DNA of 57,853 nucleotides, from NCBI GenBank assembly GCA_022573715.1, contig JACZTL010000021.1, positions 1 through 57,853 on the forward strand. The letters are read 5' to 3'. The stretch is from Bacteroidota bacterium (lineage in GTDB: Bacteria; Bacteroidota; Ignavibacteria; Ignavibacteriales; Ignavibacteriaceae). Below are positions 16,356-25,282 of this stretch, one piece after another; the stretch's first letter is position 1; every line of letters begins with the position of its first letter. Both the position numbers and the translations under genes were made by a program. Below the pieces are notes generated by a model that had not been told where the DNA came from, made no database searches, and was given only the letters and a program-made list of their open reading frames with translations.

Positions 16356-16442
16356 CAATAACAAAGTAGAAGAACTTTCTTCAGGGGGAGAAGTTTATCC
16401 AGATAGCGAAGCGAATCGGGAAATCCTGACGGGACAACAATA
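16343..16442 (+). repeat. Direct repeat of the tRNA-Gln 3' end (possible att scar)
   Basis: The 18-mer CCTGACGGGACAACAATA occurs at 16343-16360, where it is the 3' end of the tRNA gene, and again exactly at 16425-16442. Duplication of a tRNA 3' end is the mark left by site-specific integrases. Here only 64 bp lie between the copies, so at most a scar remains. Slippage duplication is an alternative. The stretch 16443-16627 is AT-rich with no recognised feature. Confidence 0.6.
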
Positions 16443-16627
16443 TTTAGTTATTCTTATTTCAATTTAACATCTAGCATTTCTTCTTAATTACATTTTTGTT
16501 AAAAAAAATTTATTATGGAATTAGAATACACTTGCTATATATATGTACATTTAATTATATTCAAATAATAATATTTATATAAAAATATATAACACTCTAT
16601 AGCCTAGACCAAAATCAAAGAGAATTT

Positions 16628-17053
16628 ATGAAAGTAATATTATGTTTTATAACCATATCTATTTTATTACTCTTTTCTGCATGTTCCGAGCATATAGTTG
16701 AAAGCACTCCAAGTATAGATAAAAATTTAAACTCAATTATAATTCTATCAAAATTTTCTGAAATTCAAAGTAAAATATTCAATAAATCTTGTGCACTGAG
16801 CGGTTGTCACGTAACAGGGGTTCAATCACCTAATCTTTCGGGAAACGCTTACAATGTAATTGTAAGCAAAGCAAGTACGCAAGGACTGAATTATATTGAA
16901 CCAGGAAATCCAAGTCAAAGTTATTTATACTTAAAATTAATAGGCGCAAACAATATTTCCGGATCACGAATGCCCAGAAATGCGCCGCCTCTTGGGCAAT
17001 CTGTAATTGATTCGATCAGTGCTTGGATTATGAATGGTGCTTTAAATAATTAA
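16628..17053 (+). CDS. Cytochrome c-like lipoprotein
   Basis: 141 residues with a lipoprotein signal (lipid Cys19). The motif CALSGCH at residues 55-61 has four residues between the cysteines instead of the usual two, followed by an NLSGNAYNVIV segment and SRMP near residue 117, which could supply an axial Met. This pattern belongs to a family of small cytochrome-like proteins with IF...CA..GCH and a final WI..GA. First gene of an operon with a YceI protein and a DUF5777 protein, 22 nt before the next start. Heme attachment is probable but not certain given the spacing. Confidence 0.75.
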   Translation: MKVILCFITISILLLFSACSEHIVESTPSIDKNLNSIIILSKFSEIQSKIFNKSCALSGCHVTGVQSPNLSGNAYNVIVSKASTQGLNYIEPGNPSQSYLYLKLIGANNISGSRMPRNAPPLGQSVIDSISAWIMNGALNN

Positions 17054-17075
17054 TTAATTTTCAATTTTAAGAATT

Positions 17076-17663
17076 ATGAAGAAAAAATATATATTAATTC
17101 TAATTCTTTTAATCAGCTCAAGTATATATGCTGATGAATGGCACATTAAAAAAGATGCTGATAATCTTGTACAGTTTACTTCCTCAACAATTATATTTGA
17201 CTTTGACGGTACTACAAACAACATTGACGGTTATATCTACTGGGAAGGGAAAGAAATATTCAGCGGAAAAAATGAGATTTATTTTGAAGTTGACTTGAAT
17301 ACAGTCAAAACCGGAATCGGGAAAAGGGATAGAGATATGCGTGAAGATGTACTTGAAACCGAAAAGTGGCCCATTACTTATTTCAAAGGCAGCTTCATCA
17401 AAGTTGAAAAAAAAGGTAACCAAAATATTTATTCGGTAAAAATATTAGGCAAAATGTTTGTTCACGGGGTTGAAAAGGAAATTGAAATTCCCGGGAAAAT
17501 AAAAATAGAGAATGGAGTAATGGACGTAGAAAGTAAATTTTCGATATATTTAAACGATTTCAATATAGAAGCGCCGAGTTTAGTAGCATTTATAAAAGTA
17601 GCACAAGAGATAAAATTAAAATTGAATTTTAAATTAGAACAAACTAGGGAGAATGATAATTGA
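17076..17663 (+). CDS. YceI-family periplasmic lipocalin-like protein
   Basis: 195 residues with a signal peptide (KKYILILILLISSSIYA). The YceI barrel follows, marked by VQFTSSTIIFDFDG, RDRDMREDVLETEKWPITYFKG and KMFVHGVEKEIEIPGK. YceI proteins bind polyisoprenoid or other lipophilic ligands in the periplasm. It lies between a cytochrome-like lipoprotein and a DUF5777 beta-barrel protein, and the downstream gene overlaps its stop. The repeated association of these three families suggests one electron-transfer or quinone-related function, but that is inference. Confidence 0.87.
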   Translation: MKKKYILILILLISSSIYADEWHIKKDADNLVQFTSSTIIFDFDGTTNNIDGYIYWEGKEIFSGKNEIYFEVDLNTVKTGIGKRDRDMREDVLETEKWPITYFKGSFIKVEKKGNQNIYSVKILGKMFVHGVEKEIEIPGKIKIENGVMDVESKFSIYLNDFNIEAPSLVAFIKVAQEIKLKLNFKLEQTRENDN

Positions 17664-18529
17664 AATTATTTATAATAACAGTAATAATATTAGTTAGTAA
17701 TTTACTGATTTTTGCACAACCTACATGGAAAAGAACTACGCAGCCTAAAACTGTTGACTTGGAACTTTTCCACGCTACTCAGACTGCAAATTTCCCTACA
17801 ACAGAATCCCTCCAAAAAGGGAATTTAATGTATGAAATTTCTCACAGGTTTTTGCCTTCTATTAAAGACGGATTTGATGAATTATACGGACTGGATGGTC
17901 CAACTAGAATTAGATTTGCATTGGGTTACGGAATTACCGACCGTTTTATGGTTACTCTTGGCAGAAGCAACAATACAGACAATATTGACCTGCAGCTTAA
18001 ACATAAACTTTTTAAGGTATATAGTAAAAAATTACCAATTGTAGTATCTGTTTTAGGAGGAATAAGTTGGAATACGGAAGTACCGCCAGGTATCAATAGA
18101 GACAGAACTGACTCCGATAATTTTCAGTATTACGCACAGCTTATATTTAACACAATGTTATTTGATAAAAAGCTTGGAATCGGAATTGTGCCATCTTATT
18201 TGCAGAATAGTTTTATATACGCAATCGAAAAACAGCACACGTTTACTTTGGGTACTTATCTCCAATACTATTTTAACAGAAAATGGAGTTTGTGGATTGA
18301 ATACAACCCGATAATAACAGGGTACAGGGGAATAATTCGTTTGGATGAAACCGGTAGATCTTACAATAGTTTAGCCATAGGTGTAGATATTGAAACTGGC
18401 GGACACATCTTTCACATAATGATTACAAACAATGCGAGGCTCAATCCATCACAATACTTAGTCGGAGCCGACCGTTCAGTCAGTGATGATCTCTGGCGTT
18501 TAGGATTTGGAATATTAAGATATTTTTAA
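17660..18529 (+). CDS. DUF5777-like beta-barrel protein
   Basis: 289 residues with a signal peptide ending at FAQ. The body consists of alternating-residue beta strands with RFALGYGITDRFMVTLGRS and KHKLF segments, as in the DUF5777 family thought to form outer-membrane barrels. The TTG start overlaps the YceI stop (TTGA) and has GGGAG about 7 nt upstream. Last gene of the cytochrome/YceI operon. No T9SS domain and no catalytic motif are seen. Confidence 0.8.
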   Translation: MKLFIITVIILVSNLLIFAQPTWKRTTQPKTVDLELFHATQTANFPTTESLQKGNLMYEISHRFLPSIKDGFDELYGLDGPTRIRFALGYGITDRFMVTLGRSNNTDNIDLQLKHKLFKVYSKKLPIVVSVLGGISWNTEVPPGINRDRTDSDNFQYYAQLIFNTMLFDKKLGIGIVPSYLQNSFIYAIEKQHTFTLGTYLQYYFNRKWSLWIEYNPIITGYRGIIRLDETGRSYNSLAIGVDIETGGHIFHIMITNNARLNPSQYLVGADRSVSDDLWRLGFGILRYF

Positions 18530-18672
18530 AAGTAAAAGTCACCACTAAAGTATAGTTAATGAAAATTATTGTTTTTATGTTTCTTAATGTAAGGTGCTTT
18601 ACAAATCAAAATATTCTGATTGAATTATTAGGAACTTAATGTTAGATTTTTTTAAATAATTTCTTTTTTTTA

Positions 18673-19644
18673 ATGTTTATCAAAGAAAAACAATTGCTAG
18701 TAGAACAAAAAAATATTGTGAATAACAAACTAAGTTTGCTTTCTCAAAATTTCATAAAAACTTTAGCATACTATGATATATTCAATTATCCTTTAACTAG
18801 AGAAGAGATATTTTATAATTCCTTCACGAATGGAGATTCTAAAGAAACTGTTTTTGATGAGATTGATAATTTAGTTGATCTCGGGATTATTTATCATCAC
18901 AATGGATATTACTTACTTTACAATAATGGGCAATATGTACCAAGAAGAATTACAGGGAACAAAAGAGCCGAAAGGAAATTAAAAATCGCGAAATGTTTCT
19001 CAAATATCATAGCAAAATTTCCGTATGTAAGAGCCGTACTAGTTTCAGGTTCATTATCAAAAGGTTATATGGATGAAGATGCAGATATAGATTTCTTTGT
19101 TATTACAGAACCAAACAGGCTTTGGATTTCAAGATTTTTACTAATGGTTTTTAAAAAGATATTCCTTTTAAATTCAAAAAAGAATTTTTGTATAAATTAT
19201 TACATAACCACTAATAATTTAGAAATTGAAGATAAAAATATATTCATTGCTATTGAATTTGCTTCTTTATTACCAACATACGGCTCAGATATTTATGATA
19301 AACTTTATTCATCGAACCAATGGATAAAAAATTATGTTCCAAACTACCCGGTGAGAGAAACAAAAGATATAAAAAAATTTAGACCCTGTTTATTGCAAAA
19401 AATAATTGAACCATTATTGGCCAATAAATTAGGGTGTAATTTGGATGATTTTTTTATGAATTTATTTTATAAATATGATAAGAAAAGATATTCTGATTAT
19501 GACGAAAAGTCTTTTGCTTCATCATTTAAAATTCGTAAAAATATTTCCACACATCACCCCGATTCATTTCAAAACAAAGTTTTACATGCACTTGAACAAA
19601 AAATTTTGAATCTTCAGGGAGAACATAATATCCTACTAAATTAA
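18673..19644 (+). CDS. Nucleotidyltransferase-fold protein at head of radical SAM island
   Basis: 323 residues. About 25-105 look like a winged helix (LAYYDIFNYPLTREEIFYNS...LVDLGIIYHHNGYYLL). About 115-150 carry the polymerase-beta-type motif SGSLSKG followed by DADIDFFVIT, with the metal-binding DxD complete. The rest is helical and unrecognised. Such proteins transfer nucleotides to small molecules or proteins; the target is unknown. It lies 7 nt before a B12-type radical SAM gene, so they are co-transcribed and probably work in one pathway. Confidence 0.75.
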   Translation: MFIKEKQLLVEQKNIVNNKLSLLSQNFIKTLAYYDIFNYPLTREEIFYNSFTNGDSKETVFDEIDNLVDLGIIYHHNGYYLLYNNGQYVPRRITGNKRAERKLKIAKCFSNIIAKFPYVRAVLVSGSLSKGYMDEDADIDFFVITEPNRLWISRFLLMVFKKIFLLNSKKNFCINYYITTNNLEIEDKNIFIAIEFASLLPTYGSDIYDKLYSSNQWIKNYVPNYPVRETKDIKKFRPCLLQKIIEPLLANKLGCNLDDFFMNLFYKYDKKRYSDYDEKSFASSFKIRKNISTHHPDSFQNKVLHALEQKILNLQGEHNILLN

Positions 19645-19651
19645 AATTAAG

Positions 19652-21109
19652 ATGTCAAAAGTATTATTTACCCATTCATACTTCTACAAATTTGATCAGA
19701 AGCAATGGAAAGCGAAACAATGCTATCCTCCTTTAGCTACAATATATGCTGCGTCTTATATACGAAATAACGGATTTGAAGTGTCATTATTTGATACAAA
19801 TCTTAAAGATTCACCCGATGATATTATATCTACTCTCATAAAAGAGAAGCCGGAATACTTAGTTATTTATGACGATGGTTTTAATTATTTAACCAAGATG
19901 TGTCTCGTAACTATGAGAGAAGCTGCTTTTCGTCTTTCCCAAATTGGAAAAGAATTTGGATGTAAAGTAATCGTCAGCAGCTCTGATTCTACCGATCAAT
20001 ATGAAAAATATTTAAAACATAATGCTGATTTTGTCATACTTGGAGAAGCTGAGTTAACTTTGTTAGAACTTTTAAAAAACTTAAAAAAATTTTCTGATGA
20101 TTTTTCAGATATAAAAGGATTAGCATACATAAATAATAATTCAACAGTAAATACCGGTAGAAGAGAAATTCTAAATGATCTTGATTCGTTACCGCAGCCT
20201 GCCTGGGATCTAATTCAAATTGAAAAGTACAAAAAGATTTGGAGTAAAAATCACGGATACTTTTCATTAAACATTGCAACTACAAGAGGATGTCCTTTTA
20301 AGTGTAATTGGTGTGCTAAACCAATATATGGCAACCGTTACAATATCCGTTCACCGGAAAGGGTAGTTGATGAAATTGAATTATTAATAAATAAATATGG
20401 GGCAAATCATATCTGGTTTTGTGATGATATATTTGGGCTCAAACCGGGCTGGGTGCATAAATTTAAAGAACTTATAAAAGAAAGGAATCTAAATTTTAAG
20501 TATAAAATTCAATCAAGAGTAGATCTTTTGCTGCAGGAAGATACAGTTGAAGAATTGGCACAATCCGGTGCAGAAACTGTCTGGGTTGGTGCGGAATCCG
20601 GCTCACAAAAAATACTTGATGCAATGGAAAAGGGAACAACCGTCAACCAGATTTATGCATCAACAAAATTATTAAAAGAAAAAAACATAGAAGTAGGACT
20701 ATTTCTTCAACTTGGATATTTAGGGGAGACTAAAGACGACATCGATAAAACTATTAAAATGCTATTAGATATTATGCCCTTTGATGTCGGAATTTCGGTT
20801 TCCTATCCTTTACCGGGAACAAAATTTTATGAGAAAGTTAAAAGCCAATTAAATTACAAATCAAATTGGGATGACAGCGATGATCTGGCTTTAATGTTTA
20901 GAAACAATTTTTCACCGGAATATTATAAAAAGCTTCACAGATATATCCATAAATTATTTAGAAAGGAACAAGGTAAGAGTTTTATTAAGAAATTTATCAA
21001 AAATCCTTTCTCATTAAATTTATCCCAAATAAGAAGAGCATTAACAACTTTTTATTACATTCCGCAGATTATATTTGATGATTATAAACTTAATAAATTA
21101 GAAAATTAA
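19652..21109 (+). CDS. B12-binding-domain radical SAM protein
   Basis: 485 residues. The N-terminal ~150 residues have the fold and spacing of a cobalamin-binding domain (YPPLATIYAASYIRNNGFEVSLFD, then ADFVILGEAE), though the DxHxxG motif is not evident. The radical SAM core follows with TTRGCPFKCNWC, holding the CxxxCxxC iron-sulfur ligands, then WFCDDIFG and GAESGSQKIL. Members methylate or rearrange unactivated carbon centres, often in lipid, glycan or natural product pathways. Directly follows the nucleotidyltransferase gene. A second enzyme of this class lies at 28406. Confidence 0.87.
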   Translation: MSKVLFTHSYFYKFDQKQWKAKQCYPPLATIYAASYIRNNGFEVSLFDTNLKDSPDDIISTLIKEKPEYLVIYDDGFNYLTKMCLVTMREAAFRLSQIGKEFGCKVIVSSSDSTDQYEKYLKHNADFVILGEAELTLLELLKNLKKFSDDFSDIKGLAYINNNSTVNTGRREILNDLDSLPQPAWDLIQIEKYKKIWSKNHGYFSLNIATTRGCPFKCNWCAKPIYGNRYNIRSPERVVDEIELLINKYGANHIWFCDDIFGLKPGWVHKFKELIKERNLNFKYKIQSRVDLLLQEDTVEELAQSGAETVWVGAESGSQKILDAMEKGTTVNQIYASTKLLKEKNIEVGLFLQLGYLGETKDDIDKTIKMLLDIMPFDVGISVSYPLPGTKFYEKVKSQLNYKSNWDDSDDLALMFRNNFSPEYYKKLHRYIHKLFRKEQGKSFIKKFIKNPFSLNLSQIRRALTTFYYIPQIIFDDYKLNKLEN

Positions 21110-21166
21110 GAATAGAAAAATCAGCATTAAAATAAAATTGTTGTTATAACCATTCTAAAAGTTATA

Positions 21167-21946
21167 TCAATTTTTGATAATTAATATCCAAGGGAATATA
21201 GCTGTATTTTTTATTCCAAATATTCGTTTAATATTCATAATATTTATTGATTTCTTATTTAGCATTTTATAATTGAATGTTTTTAATTCTTTTTTTGTAC
21301 GATGGTTATAAAAATTTACCATTTCAGGGAAACCAAGTTTTTTATAGTAATTTATAGTCCTTTTTTTTGCTTTTATAGATCCAGTAATTGAATAAAAATT
21401 ACTATCAACTATATGAATTTCACCTGGGGCTTTAAGGAAATAAAATATCCTCTTAATAAGACTTTGAAAATCATTAAAATATTGTATAGAACTTGAAAAA
21501 ATAACACTATCAAAAGACTCTGGTGGGAATATATCTTCAAATATATTACCATATATAAATTTTAACTTTTTATTATCAATAAAAACTCTTGCTCCTTGTA
21601 ACAATTCAGTTTTATTCATATCTAAAGCTGTAACAAAATTATTTGTATTTAATGAAATTTCATTTGATAACCATCCATTACCGCAACCAATATCTAATAC
21701 TGATAATTTGTCTTTATCTGAAAAATATTTTATTAAATTTTTCAAGGTAGCTTTACGAACCTGCCATTCATTATTCAAAGGGTGGGTCTTTCTAATTTCA
21801 GGTAAATACATTAAAATATCATCAGAGTAAATCCTACCCTCTTTTTCTCTAATCTTGAGATACATAATTTCATCAAATTCTTTTTTCTTAGGAGATGATA
21901 AGAAATAAACATTTTCAAATTTAATTTTGTTGTTAAGTTCAATCAT
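21167..21946 (-). CDS. Class I SAM-dependent methyltransferase
   Basis: 259 residues, Rossmann methyltransferase with VLDIGCGNGWLSNEI (motif I) near residue 82, ALDMNKTEL (motif II) and FDSVIFSSSIQYF (motif IV). The substrate is unknown. It is transcribed alone, converging on the radical SAM gene with 57 nt between stops and divergent from the next methyltransferase. Very AT-rich like the rest of the island. Confidence 0.83.
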   Translation of the reverse strand: MIELNNKIKFENVYFLSSPKKKEFDEIMYLKIREKEGRIYSDDILMYLPEIRKTHPLNNEWQVRKATLKNLIKYFSDKDKLSVLDIGCGNGWLSNEISLNTNNFVTALDMNKTELLQGARVFIDNKKLKFIYGNIFEDIFPPESFDSVIFSSSIQYFNDFQSLIKRIFYFLKAPGEIHIVDSNFYSITGSIKAKKRTINYYKKLGFPEMVNFYNHRTKKELKTFNYKMLNKKSINIMNIKRIFGIKNTAIFPWILIIKN

Positions 21947-22033
21947 AATATTTTATTAAATTAAATTACGTTTGTGTATTTTAAGTAATAATATTAAAAT
22001 GTTAGTACTATAATATTAAGAAATAGTTAACTC

Positions 22034-22846
22034 ATGCAAAATTTTGATCTTGTAAAAAAAGCTTTTTCGCATCAGTCAGAAATATTTGATGAACTAGATG
22101 AACAGAACAGCATTCTAAAATGGATGCGTAAAATTACACGTGAGCATGTAAATAGATATTTGAGAAAAGAAGATACAATTCTAGAGTTGAATGCAGGAAC
22201 TGGTATAGATGCAGTTTTTTTTGCAACCATGGGACATAAGATTCATTGTATTGATATATCGGAAGGAATGTTAAAAAAGTTGGATGAAAAAGTTAAAAAT
22301 CAAAAATTAAATCATTTAATAACAAAGCAACTCCTATCTTTTACTGAGTTAAATAAAATAAATGGAAAAACCTTTGACTATATATTTTCAAATTTTGGTG
22401 GACTTAATTGTACTAACAATATTAAACAAGTTGTTAATCAATTTAAATCAATATTAACAAAATGTGGACGTATAACATTAGTAATACTTCCAAAAATTTG
22501 TCCTTGGGAATTGGCTTCTATATTTAAAGGTAATTTCAAAACTGCATTTAGAAGGATGGCAAAAAATGGGGTGAGTGCTAATATTGATGGGTTCAAATTT
22601 AAAACATTTTATTATAGTGTGTCAGATTTAAAAAAAGCATTAATGGATGATTTTGTAATTTTAGAAATACAAGGTCTTGCTTCAATAAGCCCACCCCCAT
22701 ATATGGAGAAAATTTCTGATTATTTTCCAAATATTTATAAAATGCTTACTAATGTTGATGAAAAATTTTCTAGTGTATTTCCGTTCAATAGCTGGGCTGA
22801 TCACTTCATTTTAACTGCTGAACTAAAACAATATAAGAATAACTAA
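22034..22846 (+). CDS. SAM-dependent methyltransferase, UbiE-like
   Basis: 270 residues. N-terminal AFSHQSEIFDELDEQNSILKWMR resembles methyltransferases found in surface-polysaccharide and polyketide-like clusters. Motif I is ILELNAGTGIDAVFFATMG near residue 53, with CIDISEGMLKKL following. ATG start; 11 nt before a glycosyltransferase gene, so co-transcribed with it and the flippase. The methylated product is probably the glycolipid or glycan the cluster makes, but this is inferred from position only. Confidence 0.83.
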   Translation: MQNFDLVKKAFSHQSEIFDELDEQNSILKWMRKITREHVNRYLRKEDTILELNAGTGIDAVFFATMGHKIHCIDISEGMLKKLDEKVKNQKLNHLITKQLLSFTELNKINGKTFDYIFSNFGGLNCTNNIKQVVNQFKSILTKCGRITLVILPKICPWELASIFKGNFKTAFRRMAKNGVSANIDGFKFKTFYYSVSDLKKALMDDFVILEIQGLASISPPPYMEKISDYFPNIYKMLTNVDEKFSSVFPFNSWADHFILTAELKQYKNN

Positions 22847-22857
22847 GAATATTTTTA

Positions 22858-23910
22858 ATGCATATTCTTGTAATAACACCTGGTTTTCCCGAAAATGAAA
22901 ATGACACTTCTTCCCTCCCTGCTATGTATGAGTATTTTTCAGCTTTACTTGCTGAACATTCCTCACCTAAAATTACTGTCGTATCAATTCATTATCCATA
23001 TAGTAATATAACATATTGTTGGAAGGGGATTCAAGTATTTAATTGTGGTGGTGGTAGTATAAATTACCCTTTTAAAATATTATTCTGGATACGAGCAATC
23101 TTTCATTCTTTGAAAATTAACAAACAATTAAAAGTTGATGTTATTCATAGTTTTTGGTTAACGGAATCTGCTTTAATTGGAAGTATTTTAAGTAAAATTT
23201 TTAATGTTAGACATATTTGTACAATAATGGGGCAAGATGCAAAAAAAGCGAACACTTATTTAAAAATTCTACCCTTAAAGAATATCATAAAAGTAGCTTT
23301 ATCCGAATATCATTCCAATTATTTTAAAAAATCTGCAGGACTTCAACCTAATTATATTATTCCATGGGGAATTAAAGCAATAAAAGTTCAAGAAAATAAA
23401 CGTCCAATCGATATCATTGGAGTTGGATCTTTAATTCCTCTTAAGAATTATAAATTATTTATTGACATAGTTGCAAAATTAAAAGAAGATTTTCCCTCGA
23501 TTAATTGCATTCTTATCGGTGAAGGAACTGAAAAATCTGAACTAGTTAAAGAAATAGAAAAGAAAAATTTATCTAAAAACATTACATTAACAGGGCAACT
23601 TCCTCATGAGGAAGTTTTATTAAAAATGATGAAAAGTAAAATTCTTCTTCATACTTCAAATTATGAATCATTTGGCTTAGTAATTTTAGAAGGGCTAGCA
23701 TCCGGATGCTATGTAGTTTGCAAGAAAGTAGGTATTGCAAAAGAAACAAAAAAAATATTGATAATTAAAAATATTGAAGATACTTTTTTGGCTATCAAAA
23801 GAATTATTAATAATACGAAAAATTTTAGCCCTAAAATTCCTTATCCAATAGCAGATACAGTATCATCCTATAAGAAATTATATAAGGCTTGTACAATCTT
23901 AAATGTATAA
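22858..23910 (+). CDS. GT4-family glycosyltransferase
   Basis: 350 residues with the two-Rossmann GT-B fold: N-terminal ILVITPGFPENENDTSSLP, C-terminal GVGSLIPLKNYKLFID, and the nucleotide-sugar signature ESFGLVILEGLASG with the E-x7-E pair. Retaining transferase; donor and acceptor unknown. Its 3' end overlaps the flippase gene by 8 nt. Together with the preceding methyltransferase they form a three-gene unit of envelope glycan type. Confidence 0.87.
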   Translation: MHILVITPGFPENENDTSSLPAMYEYFSALLAEHSSPKITVVSIHYPYSNITYCWKGIQVFNCGGGSINYPFKILFWIRAIFHSLKINKQLKVDVIHSFWLTESALIGSILSKIFNVRHICTIMGQDAKKANTYLKILPLKNIIKVALSEYHSNYFKKSAGLQPNYIIPWGIKAIKVQENKRPIDIIGVGSLIPLKNYKLFIDIVAKLKEDFPSINCILIGEGTEKSELVKEIEKKNLSKNITLTGQLPHEEVLLKMMKSKILLHTSNYESFGLVILEGLASGCYVVCKKVGIAKETKKILIIKNIEDTFLAIKRIINNTKNFSPKIPYPIADTVSSYKKLYKACTILNV

Positions 23911-25276
23911 AAGAATTAAAAGTATTATTAAAAAATCATTCATAGTTATTAATAATATTATACAAGATAAAGCTGTTTTATTTGGTTTTTCAAATAAGTT
24001 CTGGCTGTTCATATCTTCTGCTGTTACAGCACCAATTATAATAATTTACTTTTCACCAACCTTACAAGGATTTTACTATACATTTATAGGTGTTTTAGGG
24101 ATCCAGTCCTTATTTGTTTTGGGGCTTGGACAATTACTGCAACAGTTTATTAGTCATGAATGGATTAAAATAAATCATTTACCTGGAAAAGGTTTTGAAG
24201 GTGATAGTCAAGCAATATTAAAATTATCTAATATTAAACAATTTACTGTTAAATGGTTTTCTATTTTATCTCTTCTACTTTTCTTATCCTTAAGTATTGG
24301 CGGATATTTCTTTATGAAACAAACGTCATACAATAGTGGCATTCCTATCTCATTTTGGCTTGCACCTTGGTTAGTTATTAGTTTTTTAAAATCTATACAA
24401 TTATTTATATCACCGGGAGTAACTTTCCTAGAAGGAATAAATGAAGTTGAAAATATTAACAGGTTTCGTTTTTCACAATCATTACAAGAGAGGATTACTT
24501 CTTGGATCATAATAATAATAGGTGGAAAACTTTGGCTATTCTCTGCTGCTGTTGGTATAAATATTTGGGGACAGTTCATCTTTTTTAAGAAAAAATACTC
24601 GTCAATATTAAAAGATTTAATAAAACTTAAATCAAAAAAAAATGACATATGGAAAAGAGAAATTTTACCTTTACAATGGAAATATGCAGTTAGTTCTCTT
24701 TCCGGGTATTTAAATTTTTCTTTTATTGTGCCTTTGATATTTTGGTTTTTAGGTCCAGTTACTGCCGGGCAAATGGGAATAACCTGGGCAATTATAACAA
24801 TGTTTTGGGGTCTTTCCGTTACTCTAATTACAACAAAAATACCAACATTTGCTATGGATGCAGCAAATAAAGATTATAAAAAATTAGATAAATTATTTTT
24901 CAATTCTACTTTAGTTTCTACGATATTTCTTGTTTTTACTTCTGTTTTGCTTTTGATAACTATAGTTATATTGAAAATCTTTTATCAGGAAATTTATAGT
25001 AGGTTTTTACCCCTTTTACCCTTCACTATGTTTTCACTATCAATTATTCCACACCATTTAAAATTTGCAATGACAAGTTATATGAGAGCGTTAAAACAAG
25101 AACCATTCTGGAAAATTTCTATTATTGAATCTATACTTATTCTTTTTATTATACCATTATTTTGTAAATATGCAGGTATAGAGGGAGTAAGTATTTGTTT
25201 CCTTGGAATAATAATTTTAATAACCTGTTTAACGTATTTGAAATTTAATAGAATTAAGAATGAAATGGTTTGTTAA
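23903..25276 (+). CDS. Wzx-like polysaccharide/lipid flippase
   Basis: 457 residues, about 12 membrane helices, with few charged residues in the membrane and a PLQWKYAVSSLSGYLNFSF segment typical of oligosaccharide flippase families. Overlaps the glycosyltransferase by 8 nt. It probably moves an undecaprenyl- or lipid-linked product of this cluster across the inner membrane. No polymerase (Wzy) or ligase is seen nearby, so the exported unit may be a single glycolipid and not a long chain. Confidence 0.78.
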   Translation: MYKRIKSIIKKSFIVINNIIQDKAVLFGFSNKFWLFISSAVTAPIIIIYFSPTLQGFYYTFIGVLGIQSLFVLGLGQLLQQFISHEWIKINHLPGKGFEGDSQAILKLSNIKQFTVKWFSILSLLLFLSLSIGGYFFMKQTSYNSGIPISFWLAPWLVISFLKSIQLFISPGVTFLEGINEVENINRFRFSQSLQERITSWIIIIIGGKLWLFSAAVGINIWGQFIFFKKKYSSILKDLIKLKSKKNDIWKREILPLQWKYAVSSLSGYLNFSFIVPLIFWFLGPVTAGQMGITWAIITMFWGLSVTLITTKIPTFAMDAANKDYKKLDKLFFNSTLVSTIFLVFTSVLLLITIVILKIFYQEIYSRFLPLLPFTMFSLSIIPHHLKFAMTSYMRALKQEPFWKISIIESILILFIIPLFCKYAGIEGVSICFLGIIILITCLTYLKFNRIKNEMVC

Positions 25277-25282
25277 TGGAAA

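Noticed and set aside
16382-16442. A second tRNA-Gln after the first
   Set aside because: Only the acceptor 3' arm and part of the T stem are repeated; no anticodon arm can be drawn.
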